From Monocercomonoides exilis (taxonomy: Eukaryota; Preaxostyla; Oxymonadida; Polymastigidae): DNA of 64,000 bases. Every line of letters begins with the position of its first letter. The stretch's first letter is position 1. Of the stretch, positions 1 through 12,419 are shown one piece after another. The stretch covers positions 1,302,001 to 1,366,000 of the forward strand of contig LSRY02000016.1 in assembly GCA_001643675.2 (NCBI GenBank). Reading direction: 5' to 3'. The translations under genes and the position numbers were made by a program. The notes under the pieces were generated by a model that ran no database searches, had not been told where the DNA came from, and worked only from the letters and a program-made list of their open reading frames with translations.

Positions 1-3000
1 GCACTGCAGATGGGTGTGGAAGTGAAATATCACTCTTTGGAGGAGGGTTCATGCTTGAAATAGGAAGTGAAAAGTATGTGAAGTTGAATGGAGGCATTGT
101 GAAAAATTGTTATGCCTCAGCCACTCAAGGGAGAGGAGGAGGGATTGGGCTGAAAGTGAAAGACATAAGTTCAGATTTTATGATTTCCTCGGAATTCGAA
201 GGGAACAGGGCAAAGTGGGGAAGTGATATTTTTGTTGATTCGATCAATTTGGAGTCAACAGCAAAAAGTGGAAAAATCACTTCATTGACAGCATCAATTT
301 CCACGATTAACAAAATCCGAGGATTTGACAATGGAAATGAAACTGTTCCAATTCCGCTATGCGTTTATTTGATTTCTTTGCCAGAAGAGATTGTTGCAAG
401 TAATGTTGATGCTTTTGACAATTCTTATTGTGGGTTTACTGAGTTTCCCTGCATGACTTTGAATCATTCACTGACAAGACAAGAAGAGGAAAAGAAGATT
501 GTTATCGATGGGATGACAGAAGTGAACAGTGAGCTGATGTTTGACTCTTTCAAGCACACAATCCGAGGGAAAGATGGAAACAGTGGATGGAAGGTTATTG
601 ATGATTCTGATGGAAGTGAAGGAAGTATGATAACTGTAAGTGCAAATGCGTATATGATGTCACTCATTTTCTCTGTTCCTTCTGCTCTTCCAAATCACGA
701 ATCATTCTTCAGTTCCACCTCACAATCATTTTCGCTTGAAGATTGCTCACTGACATTTCAAGGCTCCCAGTCAGCGTTATCTTATGAATTTTTGTCAATA
801 ACAGCAGGTGAAGTCTCTATTTCATCTTTTGTTGTATTATCATTGATAATTGGGAACTGTCCGTTGATTAATCTTGATGGAAACAATGCTGCTGGAACAT
901 TCACTTCCATGAATATTGAGGATATTAGCTCGACAGGAAATAGTGTTTTGTTTGGGGTGGCGAATGGAGCATCTTTGACGAGTGAAGATTCAACACTTTC
1001 AGTGAAAGCATCTTCACAGGCAGATTTGCCATCAGGATCTATTCGAGTTATTTCAACATATTCTGGGAAGTCAATGAAATTGTCGAACAATACGATGAGT
1101 GGATTCAAGGGGATTGAAGGAAATGGAGGAGCTATTGAATGCACACTTGGGAGGGATTGCTTTCTGGAAATAGTTGGAGGGCTGATATCTGGGTGTGAGA
1201 GCAAAGGAGGAAATGGAGGAGGGTTGTGGGTTGAAATGGGAGAAGGATCGAGATTCGCTGTGGGAAATGTGACGGATGCTTCCCAAGCGAATTCAATGTA
1301 TTCAAATGATGAAAACGACTTATTTCAACTTGTGAGCTGCAAGGCAACGCAAACAGCAGGTGGGGAGCGTGGATATGGGGGAGGGATTTATCTTCATTTG
1401 AATGGTGGAGCGAGTTCATTCATCTTGAAGGATGTTTCATTTCCTGGGTGCGATGCGAGAAAAGGGAAAGAAATCTTCGTTAATGCACATGATCTTTCAG
1501 GTGTGATTGACAGAAACTCGATTGGATTTGATGTTGATTTGAATAACTTTTCAAAACTGAATGGATTTGAGAGATCAACGCTGAATGAGTCATTTGTCAT
1601 TCCGCTGGTTGTGTATTTGTGGAACAACTTTTCTGCATCAGCATTTGTTGGAGAAGAATCATCAAGCCATGATTTTTCGATGTGTGGATATGAAGCGTTT
1701 CCATGCTCCACAATCGCAAATGCTGCATCAGTCCATTTTGAAGGGAAGAAAAAAGATGTTACTGTTCTTGAGCCATTTGTCTTTGAGGAGGAATTGGGAT
1801 TTGATTCGGAAGAATGGAGCATCAAAGCAAAGGAGAATGAAATGAAGTGTGGAGTTGCTGATCTGACAGAAGGAGCACAAAGTGGATTGATGGAGAACAC
1901 AGTCACAACATCTGTAACTGGCATTGTATTTTCGATATCTCAATCGCTGACATATCATGAAAGTGTGTTTTGTTGTCGTTCAGAGAAGCTCACACTGAGC
2001 AAGTGTGGGATGGAAGGAGAGGCCGAAAGTATTTCGGCAGTGCTTGTGAAGGCTGTTGGAGGAGTTGTGGAGGTGATTGAGTTTGGATCAGAAAGTATTG
2101 CCAAATGGGGTTTTTCGTTTTTCATTGTTGAAGGAAATTCCGAAAGTGTGCCTTCGATGAATATGACGAACAGCAATTTTGGAGAAATCTCATTTGTTGA
2201 TGGATGTGTTGTTGAGTGCCACAACGGAAATATCGAAGAGATATCTGGTTGCACATTTTCATTGATTACTCGCTCGAAGGGAAGTGGAGGGTGCATCAGC
2301 ATTACGAACGAGAATGATAATGATGGAAGAGATCACAAAGTGGAAATAAATGACTGCACATTCGAAGGATGTGCTGTTGCTGGAGAGGAAGAAGAGTGTG
2401 GGGAGGAGCACTCTTTTTGAAGCATCTCCAAAAACGAATCTTGTGGCAAATGAATGCACATTTTATGGTTGCACAGCACCATATGAAGGGGAAAGTGTTG
2501 GATATGGAGGAGGAATAATGATGAAGATACTGAGAGAAGAAGAGGTTAATGGATGGTTTGTGATATCCTCACCTGTTTTTTCACCAAACAAGCCAAACAA
2601 TGCGAAATATGGGAAGGATCTGTTCATTTCGTCTTTATCACTTGCCAGCAGCGTCAAGAACGAAACGCTTCCATTCGTGAGAGATAGATTGGAGATGCTG
2701 ACTGAAGACTCTCTGAGAGGATATGACGGAGGAAACAGAGAGTGCGCAATCCCACTGATCTATTTCTGGAAATCTATTGGATCGAGCGTATATGTTGCTG
2801 AGAAAGGAAACAACGTGGTTGTATGTGGATTAGAAGAATATCCGTGCGGATCCGTTGATTATGCGCTCAATAGGGCAAGCAACCTATCTCTTGAAGGGAT
2901 GATAATACAGGGGATTTGCGATGTGAAGAGGGAAATAAGGTTGAGCAGCATGAAAATAGAAGGAACAAATGACGAATCAGACAAAATCAAATTTGTTCAA

Positions 3001-6000
3001 GCGATTGAAGGAAATGCAGATGTTGTTGTTGAATGCAACGGAGTTATTGAATTTGAAAAAGTGGAGATTTCGATTCCATCATCCTTTGACAATCCAGCAA
3101 AATTTTTCATCTGGACAGGTTCAGATTCAATCAAAGCGAGTCTTGTGTGCTGCTCAATCCATGCATATTCTAATGCTGGAAACAATTCATCATTTGTTCT
3201 GATTTTGGCCACAAAAGGAATTGTTCAGATAGAATCGACAAAGATCACAGAGCTGGGATCGATGCACGAGATAATGAGCATATCAGTTGATTGCAAAGTG
3301 TTGATGAAGAATGCAACATTCGAAGATATTTCTTTGAATGGAGGAAGTGTTTTTGCTCTGGCCGAAACGCGGATATCTGGAGGTGGAAGCAATGCAGCCG
3401 ACGAAGGATGGAACACCATATTTGAGCAATGTGCATTCCTGAATGTGAAGCACAGTTCATTGGACAATCCATCGTTGCTTTGTTGCGGTGAGCAAAATGT
3501 GGCAAAATTGAAAATGCATAATTCGACAATCCGTGATTGTGGATCAACAAGCTCGAATGAAGGGGGAGCTGTATTCTTTGGACTCAGCGAAGGCGGATTG
3601 TTGGAAATCAACCACACAAATGTGACAGAATGCTTCTGCTCGAATATTGGAAGAGGAGGAGGGATGTTTTTGAAATCACAAAGTGTCTCGCAGAAGGCAT
3701 TGCCATTTGTGCTATCGAACATCACATTCCGAGGGAATGCTGCACTGAAAGGGAGAGATGTGTTTGTGAAGTGCACTGACCTTGACTCACAGATAACTGA
3801 ATCACAGTTCCTGATAAATTTTGGGGAGCCATTTGTGAAGGAGCTGGCAATATGGGGATGCACAGCAGACAATTATGAGGATGAAGAGGATCTGTTGGGA
3901 AGAGTGTATGTGTTCAGGAGCGAATTCATATTTGTGTCATCGATTGTGGGGAACAGAAGCGACAGCAAGAATTGTGGGGAAATGAAGAGCGCATGCTCAT
4001 CGCTGAATGTTGGAGTGAGCCACATTATCCCGTCTGATTATTCTCAGCTGTTTGTTTGGAATGAAACAACTTTGACTGGCTCGTGCTCTGCTCAAAAGGT
4101 GACGATCAAGTCGATGGAATCGAATAGGAATGCCGAGATAAAAGTGAGTGAGGTTGAGTTGGCAGGGGAGGAAGTTGTGAGAACTTCGGAATCTGTTCGA
4201 TTTGAGAAAGTATCATTTGTTTTTGATGGTATGTGTAACATTGCCTGCTCGTGCTTAATACACCAACTGAATGGATTTCTCTTTTTGGGATCCGTTTCAT
4301 TTCTGGCTGAGAGTGGATCACTTTGGAATTCACAGAACAATTTAGATTTTTCATTGTTAACTGTTGAGGATGGACTGCTCGAGGGAAGCGAGTGCAGCAT
4401 ATGCAGCTTGCAATTAGCAAAATCAGCGTTTCGTGTGTTGACTTCTGAAAGCGTAAAGTTTCAAGATCTCACAATCAGCAATGTTCAATGCCTGAGCTCA
4501 GTGATAGAGTGTGGAATTAGCCAGAGTGTTAGCATTTCCAAATTGAAAGCAGAAAATACAATTCTGCAAAATGGTTGTGCGATTTCTGCGAAAGAGAGCT
4601 CTTCTTTGCTTTTTTCATTGTCGTTATCATCATTTGCGAACATCAGCCGATCATCATCTGGACCAAGCGTTATTTTCACGTCTCATGCAAAGTCTGCCTC
4701 TGAAATGTTCAACTGTTCATTTTGCGAATGCGCATCAGCATCTGCGAAAGGGAGTCAAGTGGCAATGGTCTCTGCCGATGAGATGATGGTCGATCAGTGC
4801 AAGTTTGAAGGGAATCTTGCTGGTGGTTCAGAGGAAATGAATGTTGCTGAAGAGGGAATCTGCGAATGGAACGGCTCTGTTGTTGATTTCTCTGATTGTG
4901 TTGCTGAGATAAGAGATGCAACAGTTTGCGACTCCTCGAAAGGCGGGTTGACAGCGAGTGGCGGTGCTGTGACGATTGAAGCATGCGATTTCAACAACAA
5001 TAATCCATCTATTTTGCACTACCCATCGGTTAGACGGAATATTGTCTGCTCAGATTTTGGGGTTGTAGATGTGATGAGTGTGAAAGGAGGAGATGGGCTG
5101 CTGCCAAACACATCATTATGGATCTTGGATAATGAATGCACGATGAAAGGGATTGCTGGAGAGAGGCCTTCTCCTTTGTTCATCCCCACAATAGAATCAG
5201 CAAAGATAGATAAGAAAGGAGACGAAGTTAGATTGTATGTGAAAGGCACATTGTTGCTTCCTTGCAACGTGGGTTTGAAGTTGAGTCTGAGGAATGGAGA
5301 CGAAGAGCGTGCGGAAAAATATGATTTTGATGAGTATGTGAACGAGAGTGTGATAGCTGCAGATATTTCAAGCTCAACTATTGGAGAAGAAGAAAATGCA
5401 GAAGCATCTGTTGCTCTTCTTTTTGGTAATGAGAAACACAAATGCGAAACGCAACATTTTATTCTGAAAAACAAAAGCGAAGCTCAAAGAAGCGGAAATG
5501 ACAAACTTGCTGAAGGAGAAATGAAAGAAAGATCGTTATGGTCGTTGATTATTATTGTAATATTTGTCGTTTTATTTTTGATTGTTCTGATTGGATTTGT
5601 GATATTTGTCGTTCGATGGAAGAAGGTGAAGAATGAAGCAGAAGATCTGAGAGAGATTGTGAACGATAACATCAGAAAAGATCCGAAGGCATTTGAGATG
5701 GTGACGATGGAGATGTCACCTGAGGAGCAGTGGAGGAGAGCAGAGAATGAGGCAGAGAAGAAGAATGATGAGAGGATGAAGAAGAGAGTGTATGAGAAAA
5801 GCTTGGGTCATTCAGAGTCATCAGAGCATTTGTTGAGTGAGAGTGGATCGACTGAATACATTCTTGGAAAAGACTCAGACAAGATTCCTGAATGGGCATT
5901 GGAGAAAGATGAGGAAGAGGAAATTCGAAAGCGAACACCATCGCCATCTATCTCATCCACTTCAACAACAGACACTTCAGACACAGATTCCACTTTTGTT

Positions 6001-6876
6001 CGAGGAGAGGATCTGTGCCCCACCACCTCATCAATGTCCAATCTGGTGGATGCGATGGCGTGTTCATCCCCTCATGAGAAGCTGATTGTGGATCTGAGGG
6101 ATTCTTTGTTCATGCTGCTTCATGGAAGGAACAAGACAAAGGAGATGGCGATTGGGAGTTTGAAGGAGAGGGAGATGACAGCTGCTCAGATCCTGTTCTG
6201 GGTGGCTAATCTCGCCCTCCACTCCTTTGATGAAATGGAAAATGAGCTTTCCTCTTTGGTCAATCTCAGTCCCCACATTGTGCTGTTCTCGGAGCACATG
6301 GTCATCTGCATTGCCCTCCACTCCGACTGCTCCTCAGACTCTGACACTTCCTCCATCTCTTCAACCTCCACCATGATCACATCTTCCTCTGATGTTTCTG
6401 TGAAGAGCGAGAGATTCACAAAATCACCTCCTCCTTCATCTGCCTTTGAGGATGAGGATGACAACAGAAAAGAGTGTATGAGGTGGAAGGCGCCAGAGCT
6501 GCTGATCAGCAAGAAGATGGGAGCAACAAAGGAGTCGGTTGCCTTTTCGATTGGGATGATGCTGTGGGAGTGTCTGACGCTGAATATTCCGTTTGGGGAG
6601 TATGAGGCAGAGGTTGCTGGACAGAAGATTGTGAATGGAGAACGTCCTGATCTAGAAAGAGTAGGTGGGAGCAAGTGGAAGGAAGCTGTGAAGGCATGTG
6701 TGTCAAGCAGAGCATGCGATCGGCCGACGCTGATGAATGTGAAGAGGGCATGCATTGAACATTTTCCAGCGGATGCAACAGTGATGACAGTGCCTGATGC
6801 AATTGGGGTATGTTTGAGTGGCGGAACAAATGGCAATAGAGAAAGCAAGGATAGGATTGGAGAAGGCTCGATATGA
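1..6876 (+). CDS. Giant surface protein A: PMP-like repeat ectodomain, membrane span, kinase-like tail (5'-partial, one frame break)
   Basis: The gene is open from base 3, so its start lies upstream. The ectodomain repeats a module: glycine-rich GNGGAI / GGGI turns, then F-x2-N-x-A-x2-G-[RK]-D-x-F-V, then about 60 residues later CG-x4-PC-x-[ST]. Copies of the CG/PC motif lie near 430, 1680, 2825 and 3975. Such beta-helix repeats resemble chlamydial polymorphic membrane proteins (family knowledge). A hydrophobic span lies at about 5534-5617, followed by a basic stop-transfer. The cytoplasmic side has an acidic/Ser-rich linker and, at about 6100-6770, a kinase-like C-lobe: WKAPELL (APE motif), a helix ending MLWECLT, GERP, then a divergent tail. 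I see no glycine loop, VAIK, HRD or DFG, so it is probably a pseudokinase. The reading frame shifts by +1 near 2383-2410: repeat-like sequence continues from one frame (3-2420) into the next (from about 2390). This may be a mutation or a sequencing error. It ends in TGA. Confidence 0.8.
2383..2420 (+). other. Apparent frameshift inside surface protein A
   Basis: Upstream reading in the frame that ends with TGA at 2418-2420 gives a normal repeat segment (VEINDCTFEGC). The frame that continues to 6876 gives a normal repeat segment from STLFEASPKTN onward. Neither frame alone is repeat-like on both sides, so one base must be skipped in the purine-rich GGAGAGGAAGAAGAG stretch or in the following T5 run. 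There is no GT...AG pair here of a size typical of this genome's introns. Confidence 0.7.
5632..6644 (+). repeat. Cytoplasmic cassette copy 1 (near-identical to 34321-35333)
   Basis: From just after the membrane span to the GERP motif, this segment aligns without gaps to the tail of the second surface gene at a constant offset of 28,689 bases. The two translations differ at about 15 of roughly 337 residues. Immediately after GERP the two proteins become unrelated in sequence, and the ectodomains upstream of the span are also strongly divergent, so the high identity is confined to the cassette. Confidence 0.9.
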
Positions 6877-9074
6877 TAGATGCCCAAAGAGATGATCAAT
6901 TACTGAAAATGAATAGAGGGAATTCAAGACAAAATAAAGAAACTGATGACTGGCAGCAGAAAAAGGAAGTGCAACAGTTTTGAGCAATATCACCCAAGAT
7001 CATTTTTCGTTTTCATTTCTTTCGTTTAATTTTCATAGCGCTTTGAGGAATATATTCCATTGATGCTGTTTGATGAGCTGTATTTGTCATATTTCTTTGA
7101 GAATGACAATTGCAGCACTCCTTCATCAAATTTTTGTTTGAATTGTTCATTTCAGAATGATAGGTTAAAAAAGAAAAAAGAAAAACCTTGTAATTCATTT
7201 ATTGGCTTTTTATACGCAAGATTTCAATAATTGGGAAAAGCGGCAATTATTTGCCGGGTGTATTTTTGCTTTATGTTGTTCGAAAATTAATGAATTGGAT
7301 GACAAAGAATGAAAGGATTGCCTCAAATTCAGAAATCTTTTGCAAAATTTTTTCAGTATTTGTTTGGAGCCTTTTTGGAAATTAAGAACAAAATATGTCT
7401 TCTTCTACTTCTTCTAAAAAAAAAAAAGGGGGGGGGGGGGGGGGGGGGGAATCACTTTCGCATGTTTTCAGCTAAAAAATATGGAAAATAAAAATAATTT
7501 ATTGCATTTGGTACGAAAATTTTAGCTTTTAAAAATTTGTTCCATTCTTCACCTAAAAAAGTTTTTTCGATATTTTATATTTTCTTTATTCTTTTAACAA
7601 GGGAATGATAGACTTATTATGAAAAGGTTGTTGAAAAAGTTTGGAACAAACCGTTTTTTATTCATAAATGAAAGAATTTTGCCCCATTTTTATTTAAATA
7701 AAATGAATTATATTTTTATTAATGGGTATTGTTTTAGGAAATGCCACAAAATATTAATTTCTCTTTCAAAATGAATTATTGATTTTTCACAATATTCCTT
7801 CGTATTGCGATCATAAATGTTCATTTCACTCATCAGCAAATATGTTTGTTATAGGAACATCACTGTTTATTTTATATCCCTTTATAATAACAATGTGATG
7901 GAATATTGTGAAATTTTTAAAAATAATGCTAGGTGGTAATTGAAATTTAGTGATCTTTCATTAAAAAAAATACCCATATCAAAAATTAAAACATGAAAAT
8001 GAGTGATTCTTTTTTGATGTTTATTATTTTTGAAAAATAATTATCTTTTCGAATTTGTGTGAAATATTCAAGGAAATAAGCCCCCAAAAAAGAATGAGAA
8101 TTTTTGAAGAAGTGTGAAGAAAATTGAGCTTGTTATTCAATCCAATGAAAAGAACTCCATCAGAAAATATTTTATTGTCTGAACTCAACTATCGCAAAAA
8201 CACATTTTTCTTCAGAGAACTTGAAAAGGGCATTTTTTTTTGAAAAATCGCTTTTGTTAAATTTTGAAAATAAATTGCCCAAATATAAACATATGGGGGT
8301 ATATACGGACTTTCAAGCTTTTATTGCACAAAGCATAAAAAAATTGCTTCGTTTATAACATTAAATAACTTAATCAAATTTTGAAATAGATTTCATTTTC
8401 ATATCCGTAAACATGTGTTATTGAAATCAAAACATGAAGTTTTCCAACATTTCACGAATGCCAAAAAATGGATAAATTTTTATTGTATTTAATGATTAAA
8501 AAAAGTCAATAAAAAGTGCATAATTATTCTATGAAAATGCCTGAAGCTGAATATTTTGCTACATTTGACTATCATTTCAATTGAGTGGGTTGATTGAAAA
8601 CAATTCACAATATTCATTATTTTTGATTATTCCAATGCAGTTGCATTTATTTGCTTGTTAAATATTAAGATATCAATTTGCTTAATGATGAAAAATAAAA
8701 ACCATAATTATTAATTCTGGCGAATAACATAATTTTGGTTTTTCCCTCTTTTTTAAAAAGATGCATTCGAATGAATATGAAGTCAGGCTTGAAAAATAGA
8801 GAGGAGCATTTTTTTTATAAAACAGAATTACATTCGCAAAGTTATTCAACTCAATAAAATATGTTGATTATTGTTAATATTCATTTTTAGAAGTGAAAAA
8901 GTAACTAAATACTTATTTATTAAAGAGAAAAGTCATAATTTATAAAAATATATATACTTAAAATCAATGAGTGAAACAATGAATTAGTTTTTTCCAATAA
9001 ACACAAAAGATCATTAATATATCAAAATAAATGCGGAGTTGCATAAATAAATTAATAAATAAATAAAAAAAGAA
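6877..9074. other. AT-rich spacer without a recognisable gene
   Basis: This 2.2-kb interval is strongly AT-rich and has only short chance reading frames. It separates surface gene A from the 3' end of the convergent glycogen phosphorylase gene. Apart from the A12-G22 homopolymer pair near 7.43 kb I see no RNA gene, long repeat or conserved protein fragment in it. Confidence 0.7.
7416..7449 (+). repeat. A12-G22 homopolymer junction
   Basis: Twelve A residues (7416-7427) run directly into 22 G residues (7428-7449), in a region otherwise poor in G. A G-run this long can form quadruplex structure and is prone to copy-number error in cloning and sequencing, so the exact length is uncertain. Confidence 0.9.
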
Positions 9075-12000
9075 TTATCTTCCCTGTGCTTCAACTATTG
9101 GTTGTGGAACCATGCAAGGCTTGATGTTCCAGATCTTCTCTGAATAGTCGATGATGGAACGATCAGAAGAAAACTTATCCATTCTGATTGAATTCAAAAT
9201 TGCACGTCTGCCCCATTCATCCTTCTTTGCCCAGTCTTCTTCAATCTTCTTGTGTGTCTTGATGTAATCCTCGAAGTCCATTGACACCAAATAGTGGTCA
9301 CTGTTCCGAATGTTGTCGGTGAATTGGGCGAAATCAGCTGGATTTCCAAATTTCCCTCCATCAATTGCATCAAGCGCAGCAGTAAGTGATGGTGGGAGTG
9401 TATATGATGGAGAATGCCTTCTTGCACGTGCACCTTCAATTTCTTCTGCTTTAAGTCCAAAGATGTATGCCTGGTTCGCTCCAATCTCCTCCACAATTTC
9501 GATGTTGGCTCCGTCCCATGTGCCCACAAGCAGAGCACCGTTCATGCAGAACTTCATGCACGAGGTGCCTGATGCCTCATAGCCTGCAGTGGATATCTGC
9601 TCCGAGATATCAGCAGCAGGGATGATGATTTGGGCAAGCGAAACACAGTAGTTCGGGATGAACACGATCTTCAAAGCATCCATAATAGACTCGTCCTTGT
9701 TCACAACGTTTCCAACGGCGCAGATCAGTTTGATTGTCTTCTTTGCCATGAAATAGCCGGGTGCTGCTTTGCCACCAAAGATGACAACTTTCGGTGGGCG
9801 TTTCAAAAGTTCAGAGCGACTCAGTTTCTTCAGCTCCAAGTACTCATAAATGCACCTCAGGATGTTCAAGCTCTGTCGCTTGTATTCGTGCAGCCTCTTC
9901 ACATGCACATCAAAGATCACATTGTCTAATTCTGCTCCATGCCTCATCAAAACACCTGCAGCAGCCGGGTTGCCTTGTCCGCACTCACGCTCAATTACCT
10001 CAACCAGCTTCTCCTTGGCCATCCTCTTTACGTTCCAGAATTGATCAATAAATGGTTTGTTGATCATTCCCTGACTCTCAATGCGACGCAGCACTTTGTA
10101 TGCCACTGTCCATCTGCTTCCAACTTTGGAGTCATAAAGCTTAGCAAGTGGTGGGTTGGCCTCAAGCAACCAACGACGCTGTGTAACACCATTTGTAACG
10201 TTGAGGAATTTATCCGGGAACACTTCATAAAAGTGCCTGAAGATTGTCGTTTTCAGCAGCTGTGAGTGAAGCTCAGCCACACCATTCACTTTGGAGGAAG
10301 TGACAATGGCAAGATTGGCCATACGAATGCACTTTACTGGATATTCCTCCACAATTGACAGTTCTCCCATGTATGCATCGTATTTCCCTTTGATTGACTC
10401 AAGGAATACGTGGTTGATGAGATAGATGATCTCCAGATGTCTTGGCAGCATCCTTCCGAGAAGATCGACTGGCCACTTCTCCAGTGCTTCTGGCAACACA
10501 GTGTGGTTAGTGTATCCAAAGCAACCTTGTGTGATCTTCCATGCTTCGTCGAATTCCAACATCTTCTCATCCATCAAAATGCGCATAAGCTCCGGAATTG
10601 CAAGAACTGGATGTGTGTCATTGCATTGCATCATGACGGCTTCTGGAAGGTCGGAATATGGTTTTCCTTGTTTCTCAAAGCGGCGGATGATATCATGCAG
10701 CGAAGAACATACAAAGAAGTATTGCTGACGAAGACGCAATTCCTTACCGGCTGTGAACGCGTCGTTTGGATACAGCACTTGAGTGATCGTCTCTGCCTGC
10801 TGCTTCGCTCTCACTGCATCATCGTAGCTTCCTCTGTTGAACGATGATAAGTCAAATTCGTGTGATGGAACAGACTCCCAAAGACGCAAGTTAATTGTGT
10901 TCAATGTTCTGAATCCTGCAATTGGTACATCGTATGCACGTGCAATAACTTCTTCTCCTCCAACCCATCTTTTTCTGATAGGTCCAGATTCAATTTCGTA
11001 GTTTTCTGTCACTTCAACCCACTCAAATTCGTCGTCTTCATCGTTGCTGGCTGAAGAAGGAACTGATGATGGTGATGCACCAAATTGTGCACGAGGAAGT
11101 GGTGCTGATTCAGCTGACATCATCTCAGATGAGAAACTGCTCGGTGAAAGAGCAAAGGAAGAAGAAGAAGAAGCAGATGCTGAGGATGCTGTCTTTCTCC
11201 TTCTTTCCATGCGCTTGCGAGCTTCCACTCGCTTCTCTTTGTACTCTTCAACGTGTCCAAAGAATCTGACTTTGTATTTTACATCGTTTCTCTGGATTTC
11301 CCATGGGCAACCGTTCTCAAGCCAGTAGTCTGGCAATTCAATTTGATCGCCGTCAGGAGAGATCTTTTGTTTGAACATTCCGTACTGATAGCGAAGTCCG
11401 TAACCCCACGCCGGCAGGCGCAATGACGCCATTGAGTCCAAATAGCATGCAGCAAGACGCCCAAGACCTCCATTTCCAAGTCCCATATCTATTTCCTGCT
11501 CAGCAACTTCTTCCATCTTCAATCCGATCTGTGAAAGAACACTTGTGTATTCATTCATCACAGTTAGAGACAACAAGTTTGAACGCAAAAGTCTTCCAAT
11601 CAAATATTCGATGGAAAGATAATAAAGTCTTTTGGGATTCTTTTCGTGAAAGTGACGATTTGTATCATTCCACAATTCTGTTGATAATAAATTGCAAATT
11701 TCAAGAAAAGTATTGTAATTTAAAACTAAAAAAATTAATCACACCAATTAATCGATCACGCACGCTAAGCGCTGTTGCGTGATATGCCACACCCAAATCG
11801 AAAGACCATTTTGTCCTTGCACATCTGAATTCAACATGATCGCAAATAGATTGAAGAATTGATTTGGTATCTTAACAATTCGTGAATGAAAATTCATTTA
11901 TACAACGTTTGGATCATCAAAAAATTTAAAAATCACAAAAAGAAAATTGACAGTTAAACCATTTTGCAAAAATTGTCTTCTCATTGAAAAAAGAAGATTA

Positions 12001-12262
12001 AGCTTTTGCTTTTCCTCTGGGTTATCTCGGTTAGCAATTGTATTTACACGCGGCAACAATCTTGTACCAGAAGATATTCTTGTTAAGAATCCTTGACTTG
12101 GGGAAAAGGATTCAGATGTATCAGTGGCTCTAAATTCTAAAACATACAATAAAACATGCAAGATCGAGAATATATACACAAGAAAATACTTTCATCTTCT
12201 TCAGGAACTCGCTGGCGTTGTCGTTGCGCAATGCTGTCGGCGTAAGAATACGGAGTTGTCAT
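9075..12262 (-). CDS. Glycogen phosphorylase
   Basis: It releases glucose-1-phosphate from alpha-1,4-glucans, using pyridoxal phosphate. Four exons fit in phase: 12262-12190, 12136-11960, 11870-11745 and 11677-9075, giving 992 residues; introns are 53, 89 and 67 nt. The splice choices restore the conserved N-terminus: HVEFRCARTKWSFDLG, then SVRDRLIELWNDT across the third intron. Visible family motifs are KRLYYLSIEYLIGR, LGNGGLGRLAACYLDSMAS, KRLHEYKRQSLNILR, and the cofactor site EASGTSCMKF, with Lys at about residue 834, followed by NGALLVGTWDGANIEIVEE. An insertion of about 70 residues near 282-350, Ser-rich then acidic (DEDDEFEW), interrupts the N-terminal domain. The start ATG at 12262 is the only one in phase with exon 2. 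The gene is divergent from the chaperone gene, with 157 bp between the starts. Confidence 0.95.
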
Positions 12263-12419
12263 TTCGATCGTTCGATCTCATAATTAATTTGTGATTTTTC
12301 CGAACGAAAAAAAGAATGACATATCGTATTATGTAATGTGTTCAATTTATAGGAACAAATGTCTCGAATGAAAAATATATCTTTGTGGTATAAGATCAAA
12401 AAATTTCTGTCAAATAAAA
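12263..12419. promoter_or_regulatory. Divergent promoter region, glycogen phosphorylase / GRP170-like
   Basis: The two start codons are 157 bp apart and face away from each other, so both promoters and 5' leaders must lie here unless there are further upstream exons. I see no motif I can name with confidence. Confidence 0.5.
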
